A stretch of 64,000 bases of DNA. It comes from an uncultured Bacteroidia bacterium. GTDB taxonomy: Bacteria > Bacteroidota > Bacteroidia > Bacteroidales > F082. The translations under genes were made by a program, and so were the position numbers. The stretch covers positions 74,305-138,304 of the forward strand of contig CACXQV010000022.1 of NCBI GenBank assembly GCA_902769875.1. The letters are read 5' to 3'. The notes beneath the pieces are model-generated. The model was not told where the DNA came from. It did not search any database and was given only the letters and a program-made list of their open reading frames with translations. Numbering within the stretch: position 1 is the stretch's first letter; every line of letters begins with the position of its first letter. This document shows positions 9,130 through 16,514 of this stretch, in pieces.

Positions 9130-9149
9130 CAGCATAAAATGTTTGAGAG

Positions 9150-9290
9150 ATGGAAGATGTCTTGACAAAAAAAAGAAAAAGCCAATTGCATTTGAAATCC
9201 GAAGAGTTTGAACTTACTCCTCCTGAGAGGCTTCATACTGTTCAAGAATTTATGACCAAATTGGAACAGGCAGTTCTTGAAAGATTATGA
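9150..9290 (+). CDS. Small antitoxin candidate paired with a RelE/ParE-type toxin
   Basis: A 46-residue, Glu/Lys-rich protein whose stop codon overlaps the toxin start in ATGA. The C-terminal half (VQEFMTKLEQAVLERL) is predicted amphipathic, as is usual for toxin-wrapping antitoxin tails. No DNA-binding domain is evident at this length. Assigned from operon structure and its own promoter. Confidence 0.6.
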   Translation: MEDVLTKKRKSQLHLKSEEFELTPPERLHTVQEFMTKLEQAVLERL

Positions 9291-9595
9291 AGGAATATAA
9301 AGTCAAGATTCACGATACTGCGTTTGCCGACATAGATGATATTGCGGATTTCATCGTTAAAGTCAGCACCCCAGAACACACTCTTGAATTTACAAAACGT
9401 TTGGGTGCAGAGATAATGTCATTAAGTTACCTCGCTGATGTAATCCCGGAAAGTCATTGGTTGTCGGTGCGGAGATACCATCCACACGCCAAACAAATGA
9501 GGACGCACAACAAAAAATTAACCATTATCTTTCATATTGAGAATGATACGGTAATTGTTGATAGAATTGTCGCTTCGTCAACAATTGGGTCATAA
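9287..9595 (+). CDS. RelE/ParE-superfamily toxin
   Basis: A 102-residue protein with the ParE/RelE layout: the N-terminal strand EYKVKIHDTAFADIDDIADFI (helix pair following), a middle region with SVRRYHPHAKQ, and the final strands KLTIIFHIENDTVIVDRIVAS typical of the fold. It is translationally coupled to the preceding small gene. The molecular target cannot be read from the sequence. Confidence 0.72.
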   Translation: MKEYKVKIHDTAFADIDDIADFIVKVSTPEHTLEFTKRLGAEIMSLSYLADVIPESHWLSVRRYHPHAKQMRTHNKKLTIIFHIENDTVIVDRIVASSTIGS

Positions 9596-9611
9596 CCATT
9601 CAATTTTTGAT

Positions 9612-10460
9612 ATGCAAAACTTCAATCTACATACCCATAGCATTTATTCCGACGGCAAATCGCAGCCTCGCGAAATCGTGGAAGAGGCTGTCCGTCAGGG
9701 CTTGACGACATTGGGCTTTTCCGAGCATAGCCCTTTGCCTTTCGACAACAATTTCTCAGTAAAGGAGGCCGATATGCCCAAATATGTAGCCGAAATTGCC
9801 CAACTGAAAGCGGAATTCAAAGGCAAAATCAACATTTATTGCGGTTTGGAGGCCGATTACCTCACGGGCGTTTCCGAGCCTTTCGCCGTGACCAAAGAAA
9901 AGTATCACCTTGATTATCTGATTGGTGGCGTGCATTTGGTCGGCCAGTCGGCCAATCCAGACGAAATCTGGTTCATCGACGGACCGAAATGGGAAGTTTA
10001 CGACGAAGGCCTGCAAAAGTTCTTCGATGGCGACATCCGTCGCGCCGTGCGCCGATTTTTCGAGCAGTCGAATGAAATGATTGAAAACGAGCCGTTTGAC
10101 ATCATCGCCCACTTCGACAAAATCAAGATGCACAACCGTGACCGCTATTTCCACGAGGACGAGCCTTGGTATCGCAAGTTAGCTTTAGAAACCCTCGACC
10201 TCATTCGCGAGAAAGGCTTGATAATGGAAATCAACACGCGCGGCATCTACAAGAAACGCTATAACGGCTTCTATCCTTCGCCTTGGCTGATGGAGGAGGC
10301 CTGCAAGATGGGCGTCCCCGCCATCATCTCCGCCGACGCGCACCATTTCAGCGAAATCACCCTCGAATTTTCCGCCGCCGAGGAAGCCTTGAAGAAAGCG
10401 GGGTATCGCAGTGTGGTGAATTTCAAGGATGGACGATGGGTTGAGGTGGCGATTTCGTGA
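9612..10460 (+). CDS. PHP-domain histidinol-phosphatase-like protein
   Basis: A 282-residue PHP-fold metal-dependent phosphatase. Metal ligands are visible in order: LHTHSIYSDG (HxH, residues 6-15), GFSEHSPL (about 35-42), CGLEADY (about 78-84), IGGVHLVG (about 108-115), DIIAHFDKI (about 163-171) and ISADAHHF (about 241-248). This matches histidinol-phosphatase HisJ/HisK, last-but-one step of histidine synthesis; no other his gene is nearby, so a different phosphoester substrate is possible. Start chosen at 9612, which begins MQNFNLHTHS. A degenerate copy of its 3' end lies at 11939-11986. Confidence 0.82.
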   Translation: MQNFNLHTHSIYSDGKSQPREIVEEAVRQGLTTLGFSEHSPLPFDNNFSVKEADMPKYVAEIAQLKAEFKGKINIYCGLEADYLTGVSEPFAVTKEKYHLDYLIGGVHLVGQSANPDEIWFIDGPKWEVYDEGLQKFFDGDIRRAVRRFFEQSNEMIENEPFDIIAHFDKIKMHNRDRYFHEDEPWYRKLALETLDLIREKGLIMEINTRGIYKKRYNGFYPSPWLMEEACKMGVPAIISADAHHFSEITLEFSAAEEALKKAGYRSVVNFKDGRWVEVAIS

Positions 10461-10499
10461 AATATTGCTGTGAAGACGATTGGTTTTCGGGATTTTTGC

Positions 10500-10507
10500 T
10501 ATTTTTG
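10500..10507 (+). promoter_or_regulatory. -7 element for the orphan hicB
   Basis: TATTTTTG followed by CGG, 25 bp before the hicB start codon. Confidence 0.5.
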
Positions 10508-10532
10508 CGGATGGAAATAACGAAGCAAAGTT

Positions 10533-10730
10533 ATGAATAGGACATACAAAATCAACTTAAGGAAAGAGGAGGAAGGAGGATATACGGTGTTTGTGCCTTC
10601 GTTGCCGGGTTGCATCACATACGGGGAAACCGTCGATGAAGCCATAGATATGGCCAAGGAAGCCATTGAACTTTATATAGAGGAATTGCAAGATAGGGGT
10701 GAATACGTTCTTGAAACAGGCTGGAATTGA
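10533..10730 (+). CDS. HicB-family antitoxin-like protein without a HicA partner
   Basis: A 65-residue protein with the HicB partial RNase H fold: EEEGGYTVFVPSLPGCITYGETVDEAIDMAKEAIELYIEE. It lacks the C-terminal HTH or arc DNA-binding extension seen in longer HicBs. HicA toxins are normally encoded next door as a small basic dsRBD-like protein; neither flank (10461-10532 or 10731-10870) can encode one. It is therefore an orphan, which may act as a free-standing regulator or be left over from a lost TA pair. Confidence 0.75.
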   Translation: MNRTYKINLRKEEEGGYTVFVPSLPGCITYGETVDEAIDMAKEAIELYIEELQDRGEYVLETGWN

Positions 10731-10869
10731 ATAACACCTTTTGTTTAGACCATAATATTTGAATTCAATAAGTGGAAATCATAATATACAAAACAAACAG
10801 CACATATATCAAAGAACAACTAAAACAGACACATAATCATTTAGAATAGCATTTCAAAAACGAATTCTT

Positions 10870-11013
10870 AGCCCTAAATTTCCACATAGTCTCGTTAGAG
10901 ACGGCTCAACAAGAAAACGTTATGAAACGCCATTATTTGGCGTGGAATAACTTGAAGTTGAGCGGGCGTGGAAACCCTAGGGCTGACAAGTTGATCAAAT
11001 TCCACGCTTTTTT
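10870..11013 (+). ncRNA. Structured RNA, copy 1 (unrecognised family)
   Basis: A nested fold can be drawn. P1 is GCCCTA 10871-10876 with TAGGGC 10978-10983. P2 is TTTCCAC 10879-10885 with GTGGAAA 10968-10974. Hairpin P3 is GTCTC/GAGAC (10889-10902). P4 is GCTCAAC 10904-10910 with GTTGAGC 10957-10963. Hairpin P5 is CGCCA/TGGCG (10928-10942). In addition GCGTGGAA 10940-10947 can pair with TTCCACGC 11000-11007, which is followed by six T and then the ATG of the next gene. A second copy at 55770-55914 keeps every stem with different bases. It does not match any riboswitch or small RNA motif I know. It could be a leader element controlling the XRE gene, or an independent RNA with its own terminator. 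Confidence 0.75.
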
Positions 11014-11223
11014 ATGCACATCGGGCAACATATCAAAGAGGTCATGCGACAGCAAGGTGTTACGGCCACAAAGTTGGCTGAGGACATTTGTTGTGCTCGC
11101 CCGCATATCCATAGGATTTTCCGTAAGGAGAATATGGATATTGCCCTGCTTGAGCGTATTTCCAAGGCATTGAATTATGACTTCTTCCGCGACCTTTCCG
11201 AAGAGTTTCAAGGGAAAGTGTAA
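11014..11223 (+). CDS. Small XRE-type HTH regulator
   Basis: A 69-residue protein that is almost entirely a lambda-repressor-like HTH: IGQHIKEVMRQQGVTATKLAEDICCARPHIHRIFRKENMD, with helices 2 and 3 around residues 17-38. It has no partner domain. Its ATG directly follows the U-run of the structured RNA, so its ribosome-binding region lies inside that structure, which suggests translational control by the RNA. No Shine-Dalgarno sequence is visible. Confidence 0.75.
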   Translation: MHIGQHIKEVMRQQGVTATKLAEDICCARPHIHRIFRKENMDIALLERISKALNYDFFRDLSEEFQGKV

Positions 11224-11318
11224 CCAATGAGGTTACTGTAACTGAATTGGTTACTTGGAAAAATGCTTTGAAACAAATGGAGATAGTATTTTTGCTTTCA
11301 ATTATAAACAAAGAAAAA

Positions 11319-11777
11319 ATGAAGAAAACAGTAAAAATCTTTGCCTTAGTGCTATTGGTAGTAACAACAATGGTATCTTGCACTAAAAACAATGGAAATA
11401 AAAATGCTAACTTGATTGTTGGCAAATGGAAATGTGTGAGTTATAATGTGAATTATACCGATTATTTTGATTCCGATTATTTTAAATGGACAAAAGTTGG
11501 TGATTTTTGGAACTTTTCAAAAGATGGAACACTGAATTTTGTGGCGTATGGAGCTCCAAAACATATTGAAGGACAACATATGCCAATTGTTGAGATACCC
11601 GTTTCGACAAATTACAATATTTCTGAAAAATGGCTCACTTTTTCTTGTGTTTATTGCGGCAATTATTTGGGGGGGGATTCTTTTCCATTTGAAATTATGG
11701 AGATTTCAAAAGACAAACTAATTATAGAGTTGGATAGAATGTGTCATTTCCATATTGAATTTGAGAAAGAAGACTAA
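11319..11777 (+). CDS. Small lipoprotein, lipocalin-like in style
   Basis: A 152-residue protein with a lipoprotein signal (MKKTVKIFALVLLVVTTMVSC). The mature part starts after a Lys/Asn linker with NLIVGKWKCVSYN, the GxW motif common at the first strand of lipocalin-like and DUF4923-type Bacteroidetes lipoproteins. It continues as alternating beta strands with three further cysteines. Its function is unknown. Codon use is AT-rich compared with neighbours. The start is at 11319, the Met that gives the signal peptide. A good terminator follows. Confidence 0.7.
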   Translation: MKKTVKIFALVLLVVTTMVSCTKNNGNKNANLIVGKWKCVSYNVNYTDYFDSDYFKWTKVGDFWNFSKDGTLNFVAYGAPKHIEGQHMPIVEIPVSTNYNISEKWLTFSCVYCGNYLGGDSFPFEIMEISKDKLIIELDRMCHFHIEFEKED

Positions 11778-11800
11778 AGTATCATCTTATGACAACAAAA

Positions 11801-11836
11801 ACACTCTCGTCTAACCATTGGCGAGAGTGTTTTTTT
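11801..11836 (+). terminator. Intrinsic terminator after the lipoprotein gene
   Basis: ACACTCTCG (11801-11809) pairs with CGAGAGTGT (11822-11830) and is followed by six T. Confidence 0.85.
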
Positions 11837-11844
11837 GTCCTTTT

Positions 11845-11925
11845 GTGAAAAATATGCATCTTTACCCTAAAAAAGTGCCGAAAAATATGCATTATTTTTG
11901 CATATTTTTCACAACTTCAAGTAAT
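11845..11925. repeat. 81-bp repeat, copy A (palindrome plus purC 3' tip)
   Basis: This is nearly identical to 16511-16591 (copy C) and related over its first 65 bp to 15117-15181 (copy B). It contains a direct half-site GAAAAATATGCA and then the palindrome GAAAAATATGCA-N7-TGCATATTTTTC at 11880-11910. The last part, ACTTCAAGTAAT, equals the end of purC, which is intact only at copy C, so copy A was derived from the purC end. No promoter follows the palindrome here. Confidence 0.8.
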
Positions 11926-11938
11926 ACACTATATTAAA

Positions 11939-11986
11939 AGTGCTGTGAATTTCAAGAACGGGCAATGTGTTGAGGTGGCGATTTGA
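11939..11986 (+). pseudogene. Remnant of the 3' end of a PHP-phosphatase gene
   Basis: About 48 bp resemble the last codons of the PHP gene ending at 10460: both read (S/A)V-VNFK(D/N)G(R/Q)-VEVAI, with roughly 41 of 48 bases the same. The reading frame upstream is absent, so this is a leftover from a duplicated or replaced gene. Confidence 0.65.
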
Positions 11987-12027
11987 TGAAAAATTCAATG
12001 ATAATTCCTTTTTTTGAAGTTTTTTGC

Positions 12028-12035
12028 TATTTTTG
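12028..12035 (+). promoter_or_regulatory. -7 element for the DUF3791/DUF3990 operon
   Basis: TATTTTTG followed by CCACGG, 18 bp before the first ATG at 12054. Confidence 0.6.
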
Positions 12036-12053
12036 CCACGGAATTAGTGTCTT

Positions 12054-12275
12054 ATGTCAAAACGAACATTGGATATTATCGAGTACACGATTGCTTTGGT
12101 GAACGAGTTTGCCAAGCGTTTCGGCCTTTCCGAGGCAGATTCTTTCAGGTATATTGACCGCTACGATGGAATGAAACTTATAGAGCAATGCTATGGAGTT
12201 ATGCACACGCTTTCGTTTGCCGACAGTGTTGATGGTATGGCCTCATATTGCAGAAGACACGGAGGGTCGCTATAA
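12054..12275 (+). CDS. DUF3791 family protein (first copy), probable antitoxin
   Basis: A 73-residue helical protein of the DUF3791 type: IEYTIALVNEFAKRFGLSEADSFRYIDRYDGMKLIEQCYGVMHTLSF shows the EFAxxxxLSxxEAFxYLxxxxG-like pattern. DUF3791 genes usually sit beside DUF3990 genes and the pair has the layout of a TA system. It ends in TAATG shared with the next start, so translation is coupled. Its role as antitoxin is inferred from size and context. Confidence 0.7.
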   Translation: MSKRTLDIIEYTIALVNEFAKRFGLSEADSFRYIDRYDGMKLIEQCYGVMHTLSFADSVDGMASYCRRHGGSL

Positions 12276-12742
12276 TGCTTCTTCATCACGGCTCAAATAT
12301 AATGATTGAGGAGATTGACCTTGCCAAATCCCGTCCAAATAAGGATTTTGGGAAGGCTTTCTATCTTTCGGCGGACGAAGAACAAGCCCGAGAAATGGCC
12401 AAGTTCAAAGTGCTGACAGGTGGAGGAGATGTTTGTGTCTCCGTTTTCGAGTTTGACGAGCAAGATTTGGATATGTTGAAAATCAAACGCTTCGAGAACT
12501 ATACCGAAGAATGGGCAGAATTTGTTTACAATAATCGCGACGAGAAGCAGGATTTCCAGCACGATTTTGATTTGGTCTATGGACCGATTGCCAATGATAC
12601 AGTTGGTGTTCAGATTCGTGACTTGAGGGAAAGGAAGATTTCTTTTGATGCGTTCCTCAAAAACCTTGAATATTATAAAGGTATCACTTTCCAATATGCT
12701 TTTTGCACACCTTTGGCCATCTCAAAACTGAAGAAAGTATGA
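12275..12742 (+). CDS. DUF3990 family protein, probable ADP-ribosyltransferase-like toxin
   Basis: A 155-residue protein of the DUF3990 family, which belongs to the ADP-ribosyltransferase-like fold. It starts with LLHHGSNIMIEEIDLAKS (the family's strand with a conserved HGS/HGT), followed by NKDFGKAFYLSADEEQAREMA, corresponding to the 'DFGxGFYxTxxxxQA' signature, and a mid-region VFEFDEQDLDMLKIKRF. The start at 12275 is chosen because of the one-base stop/start overlap and because the fold begins there. A toxin role is predicted, not shown; the presumed substrate is unknown. Confidence 0.75.
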   Translation: MLLHHGSNIMIEEIDLAKSRPNKDFGKAFYLSADEEQAREMAKFKVLTGGGDVCVSVFEFDEQDLDMLKIKRFENYTEEWAEFVYNNRDEKQDFQHDFDLVYGPIANDTVGVQIRDLRERKISFDAFLKNLEYYKGITFQYAFCTPLAISKLKKV

Positions 12743-12969
12743 ATGTAACGCCAGCCGAATTCCGATATTTGAAAGAAACCCTATCGAAAGATTTAATAGC
12801 GATGCTGATGGAGCGCAAGGGTATGAGTATGGACGAAGCCTTCAGATGCTACTATGAATCAACGACTTTCCAAAAGATAGCCAATCCAGAAACGGGATTG
12901 TTCTTCCAAAGTCCTGGTTATGTGTATTCGTATTTGGAAGAAGAGTTTAAACTAAATAAAAAATCATAA
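12739..12969 (+). CDS. DUF3791 family protein (second copy)
   Basis: A 76-residue protein overlapping the DUF3990 gene by four bases. The central pattern DLIAMLMERKGMSMDEAFRCYYESTTFQKIANPETGLFFQSPGYVYSYLEEEF is the longer DUF3791 form, with a C-terminal YVYxYLxxE. Its presence on the other side of DUF3990 gives an antitoxin-toxin-antitoxin-like triplet. It ends immediately before the protease gene. Confidence 0.7.
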   Translation: MNVTPAEFRYLKETLSKDLIAMLMERKGMSMDEAFRCYYESTTFQKIANPETGLFFQSPGYVYSYLEEEFKLNKKS

Positions 12970-15063
12970 ATGAAACCATCAATCATCAAATCAACAATCG
13001 TTTTGGCGATGGCGTTGCTGCCTTTGTTTTCTTTGGGGCAAGAACGAATCAACAAGACCGAAAACGAGACTTTCGTGGAAAACGAATTCATCATTTGGTT
13101 GGAGCAAGGCGTGGATGCCGCTACTTTTTCCGCCAACTCAAATGTGGGGATTTTGCCCAAAAGAATGTTGTCCAAAAGGCTGAATATCTGGCTTTTCGAA
13201 ATCACTGACAAGGCTGAATCACGAGAAGTGAAGATGGAGCGGCTTTGGAAAGATCCCAATGTCCGTGTCATCCAAAACAACCATACGAACATCACGCTAC
13301 GCGAGGCGATTCCCGACGACCCCTATTTCGGCCAACAATGGGCACCGGCCATTATGAGCCTGCCGCAGGCTTGGGAAGAGTTCACCACGGGCGGTGTCAC
13401 GGCGACAGGCGACACCATCGTGGTGGCCGTCATCGACGGCGGTGCCGATTGGGGCCACGAAGACCTGAATTGCTGGATAAACACCCGCGAAATCCCCAAC
13501 AACGGCATCGATGACGACGGCAACGGTTATGTGGATGACTATCGTGGCTGGAATGCCTACAACCACAATGGAAATGTCGGCGCCAACCATCACGGCACCC
13601 ATGTTTCAGGCATCATCGGAGCGGTTGGCGACAATGGAAAGGGCGTTTGTGGCGTGAACTGGAACGTGAAGGTCCTGTCCATTTGCGGGAGTTCGAGCAA
13701 CGAATCCATCGTGGTGGAGGCCTATTCCTACGCTTTGGAAATGCGTGCCCGCTACAATGAAACCAACGGCGAGGAAGGCGCTTTCATCGTGGCCACCAAT
13801 TCATCCTTTGGCGTCGATTACGGCAATCCCGATGATTATCCCATCTGGTGCTCGATGTACGACGAAATGGGCAATGTCGGCATTTTGAGTTGCGGTGCCG
13901 GCCCCAACTTGAACGTGAATGTCGATGTGGTCGGCGATGTGCCATCTGCCTGCCCAGGCAACTATCTGATAGGCATCACCAATACCACTTCGCAAGATGT
14001 GAAATATGGTAGCGCAGGTTATGGCATCGAAAACATCGACCTTGGCGCACCTGGCACAAGCATCTATTCCACAACGCCTAACAGCAACTATGGCAACTCC
14101 ACAGGAACCTCGATGGCCACTCCGCAAGTCTCCGGAACCATTGCGCTGTTGTATGCCGCCCTGCCCGAGGAAATGATGCAGGCCTGCAAAAACGACCCCG
14201 CAAGTTTCTGTCTTTCAGTGAGACAATCCCTTTTCGACGGTGCCGACCATCTGCCTTCTCTCGACGGTTTGGTAGCAGAGGGAAGAAGACTAAACGCATA
14301 CGGAGCGATAGAGAACTTATTAAACGACGTGACCACGCCAACTTTGAATGGTGAGGTCAAGATTGACGGCGAACCTGTTTTTGGACAAACCTTGACTGCC
14401 GTAACGGTTTTAGGTTCAATCCCATCCATCCCCGATTTGGGCGAATTGGCTTACCAATGGAAACGCGACACAACAGTCATTGAAGGCGCTGTTTTCCAGA
14501 CTTATACTTTGACCGAGGACGACATTGACGAGAACATTTGTGTGCAAGTCACTGCCGAGAATTGTGTGGGAACCGTGATTTCACCTCTTGTCGGCCCGGT
14601 CCGAAAGGCAGAACAGGCAATGCCCGAAGCCCCGCTGATGGAGAGCAACACCGAAACAAGCATCACTCTTGTCATTGAAGAAGGTTGCGAATACAATATC
14701 AACGGCGGCGAATGGCAAGATTCTACTCTGTTTGAAGGCCTTACGCCGAACACATCTTACACCTTCACGCAACGCAAAAAAGAGACAAGGTCGTATTATG
14801 CCTCTCCCACAAGTCCCGAAGCGGTGTTTTGCACAAGGCCATACGACCAACTTTGCGAAAACCATAGGAGCCTCTTCAAGATCTATCCCAACCCGGCCAA
14901 AGGATATGTAATCATCGAAGGCACAGGCACTATGACCGTTACCAACGCCCTCGGCCAAACCATTATGATCAAGGCAATCAAAGGCAAGGAAAAGCTGGAA
15001 CTGCCGCAAGGGTTGTATTTTGTGACATTGGGCGGTGAAACGCGGAAAATTGTGGTGGAATAA
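12970..15063 (+). CDS. Secreted subtilisin-like (S8) protease with type IX secretion tail
   Basis: A 697-residue protease. It has a signal peptide (residues 1-23), an N-terminal prodomain-like part (about 30-115) and an S8 catalytic domain with the triad visible as Asp in AVIDGGADWGH, His in HHGTHVSGIIGAVG and Ser in GTSMATPQVSG. Two Ig/fibronectin-like segments follow (about 455-640). The last 75 residues (IYPNPAKGYVIIEG to RKIVVE) are a type A T9SS C-terminal sorting domain, so the enzyme is exported across the outer membrane and released or anchored. The gene directly follows the DUF3791 gene with no gap. Confidence 0.9.
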   Translation: MKPSIIKSTIVLAMALLPLFSLGQERINKTENETFVENEFIIWLEQGVDAATFSANSNVGILPKRMLSKRLNIWLFEITDKAESREVKMERLWKDPNVRVIQNNHTNITLREAIPDDPYFGQQWAPAIMSLPQAWEEFTTGGVTATGDTIVVAVIDGGADWGHEDLNCWINTREIPNNGIDDDGNGYVDDYRGWNAYNHNGNVGANHHGTHVSGIIGAVGDNGKGVCGVNWNVKVLSICGSSSNESIVVEAYSYALEMRARYNETNGEEGAFIVATNSSFGVDYGNPDDYPIWCSMYDEMGNVGILSCGAGPNLNVNVDVVGDVPSACPGNYLIGITNTTSQDVKYGSAGYGIENIDLGAPGTSIYSTTPNSNYGNSTGTSMATPQVSGTIALLYAALPEEMMQACKNDPASFCLSVRQSLFDGADHLPSLDGLVAEGRRLNAYGAIENLLNDVTTPTLNGEVKIDGEPVFGQTLTAVTVLGSIPSIPDLGELAYQWKRDTTVIEGAVFQTYTLTEDDIDENICVQVTAENCVGTVISPLVGPVRKAEQAMPEAPLMESNTETSITLVIEEGCEYNINGGEWQDSTLFEGLTPNTSYTFTQRKKETRSYYASPTSPEAVFCTRPYDQLCENHRSLFKIYPNPAKGYVIIEGTGTMTVTNALGQTIMIKAIKGKEKLELPQGLYFVTLGGETRKIVVE

Positions 15064-15074
15064 CCGCATTAGTT

Positions 15075-15105
15075 TGTAGGGCTGTCATACCAATGCAGCC
15101 CTACA
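15075..15105. terminator. Inverted repeat after the protease gene
   Basis: TGTAGGGCTG (15075-15084) is perfectly complementary to CAGCCCTACA (15096-15105). There is no strong T-run; it is a likely terminator or repeat element. Parts of it (GACAGCCCTAC) recur near 6960. Confidence 0.5.
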
Positions 15106-15116
15106 ATGAATTTTCG

Positions 15117-15189
15117 TGAAAAATATGCATCTTCACCTCAAAAAAGTGCCGAAAAATATGCACTTATTTTGCATATTTTTCTAATTTTG
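15117..15189 (+). promoter_or_regulatory. Repeat copy B: palindromic operator and promoter of the AAA/DUF4143 gene
   Basis: The palindrome GAAAAATATGC (15151-15161), N9, GCATATTTTTC (15171-15181) ends exactly one base before the -7 element TAATTTTG (15182-15189), so a bound protein would cover the promoter. An extra direct half-site GAAAAATATGCA lies at about 15119. Copies A (11845) and C (16511) carry the same palindrome without the -7 element. Confidence 0.7.
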
Positions 15190-15212
15190 CAGTCTCTCAA
15201 TACTTTAAGAAG

Positions 15213-16514
15213 ATGCTTAAAAGAAAGATGACAGACCGCCTTTTGGAGTGGAAAAATACAAAGGACAAGGAATGTTTGCTCGTCAAAGGGGCGAGGCAAA
15301 TCGGGAAAACCTTTATCATTGAGGACTTTGCGCGAAAGCATTACAAGCATTTCGTGGAAATCAATTTCGAGCAACACCCCGAAATGAAGGCCATTTTCGA
15401 CGGCAGTCTCTCCGTCCCCGAACTGATTCAAAGAATCACGTTGTACCTGCCTGATGCAGAGTTTGTACCGCAAGAAACGCTGCTCTTTTTGGACGAGATC
15501 CAATCTTGCCCACAGGCACGCACTTCGCTGAAATTCTGGGCGATAGACAACCAGTATGATGTGATTGCAACGGGTTCGCTGTTGGGCATTAATTATAAAG
15601 AGGTGTCGTCTTATCCTGTTGGTTATGAGCGTCGAATGGATATGTATGCGATTGATTTTGAGGAGTTTTTATGGGCTTTGGGTGTCAAGGAGAGTCTAAT
15701 AGATGGTTTGCGCGGGCATTTCACTTTGGGTGAAGCCATTGATTCGTTGATTAATGACAAAATGATGTCGTATCTGCGTGAGTATATGGTAGTTGGCGGT
15801 ATGCCAGCGGTGGTCAACAAGTTCGTTGAGACGCACAATTTCAACCTCGTCCATTCGGAACAGAGCAAGATTTTGGCGGACTATTTGAACGACATTGCCA
15901 AGTATGCCCCGACCGCCGACAAGCCCAAAGCGCGGAGTTGCTACCTTTCCATCCCTTCGCAATTGGCCAAGGAAAACACGAAATTCCAGTATTCGGTGGT
16001 GGAGAAAAAGGGCACGGCGCGGAAGTTCGCCAACAGCCTCGACTGGCTGCGCGATGCCAACCTGATTGCCTTTTGCCACAATGTTTCCACTATCGAGTTC
16101 CCGCTGGCCGCCTACGCCAAGCAAGACCAATTCAGGATTTATGTCACTGACATTGGGCTGCTTATCGCGATGTACGGCTTTGAGATGAAACGGGCTATTA
16201 TTGATGATACGCTTGCGAGCTATGCCAAAGGCGGCATTTATGAGAACCTTATGGCCGATTTTCTGCTGAAAAAAGGGCTGCCGCTGTATTATTACTGCAA
16301 GGAAAACAACTCGGTAGAGGTTGAGTTTCTCATCGAGCGCAATGCGAAACCAGTGCCCATCGAAGTGAAAGCCAAACGCGGAACTACCACTTCGTTGAAC
16401 ACCGTTTTGGACAAGCCCAATATCGAAAAGGGCTATAAATTCGGCTCGGGCAACGTAGGCATTGAAGGCAAAAAAACAACATTGCCACTGTTTATGGCAA
16501 TGTTTGTTTCGTGA
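15213..16514 (+). CDS. AAA-family ATPase with DUF4143 C-terminal domain (first of two)
   Basis: A 433-residue protein. The N-terminal P-loop ATPase (AAA_14) shows Walker A VKGARQIGKTF (about residues 23-33) and Walker B LLFLDEIQSCP (about 90-100) followed by the sensor ATGSLLG. The C-terminal half is DUF4143; near the end, NSVEVEFLIERNAKPVPIEVKAKRG has the D/E...ExK look of the PD-(D/E)xK nuclease fold. The biological role of this very widespread family is not established. The gene is expressed from a promoter overlapped by a perfect palindrome, implying autoregulation or a dedicated DNA-binding partner. Confidence 0.85.
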   Translation: MLKRKMTDRLLEWKNTKDKECLLVKGARQIGKTFIIEDFARKHYKHFVEINFEQHPEMKAIFDGSLSVPELIQRITLYLPDAEFVPQETLLFLDEIQSCPQARTSLKFWAIDNQYDVIATGSLLGINYKEVSSYPVGYERRMDMYAIDFEEFLWALGVKESLIDGLRGHFTLGEAIDSLINDKMMSYLREYMVVGGMPAVVNKFVETHNFNLVHSEQSKILADYLNDIAKYAPTADKPKARSCYLSIPSQLAKENTKFQYSVVEKKGTARKFANSLDWLRDANLIAFCHNVSTIEFPLAAYAKQDQFRIYVTDIGLLIAMYGFEMKRAIIDDTLASYAKGGIYENLMADFLLKKGLPLYYYCKENNSVEVEFLIERNAKPVPIEVKAKRGTTTSLNTVLDKPNIEKGYKFGSGNVGIEGKKTTLPLFMAMFVS

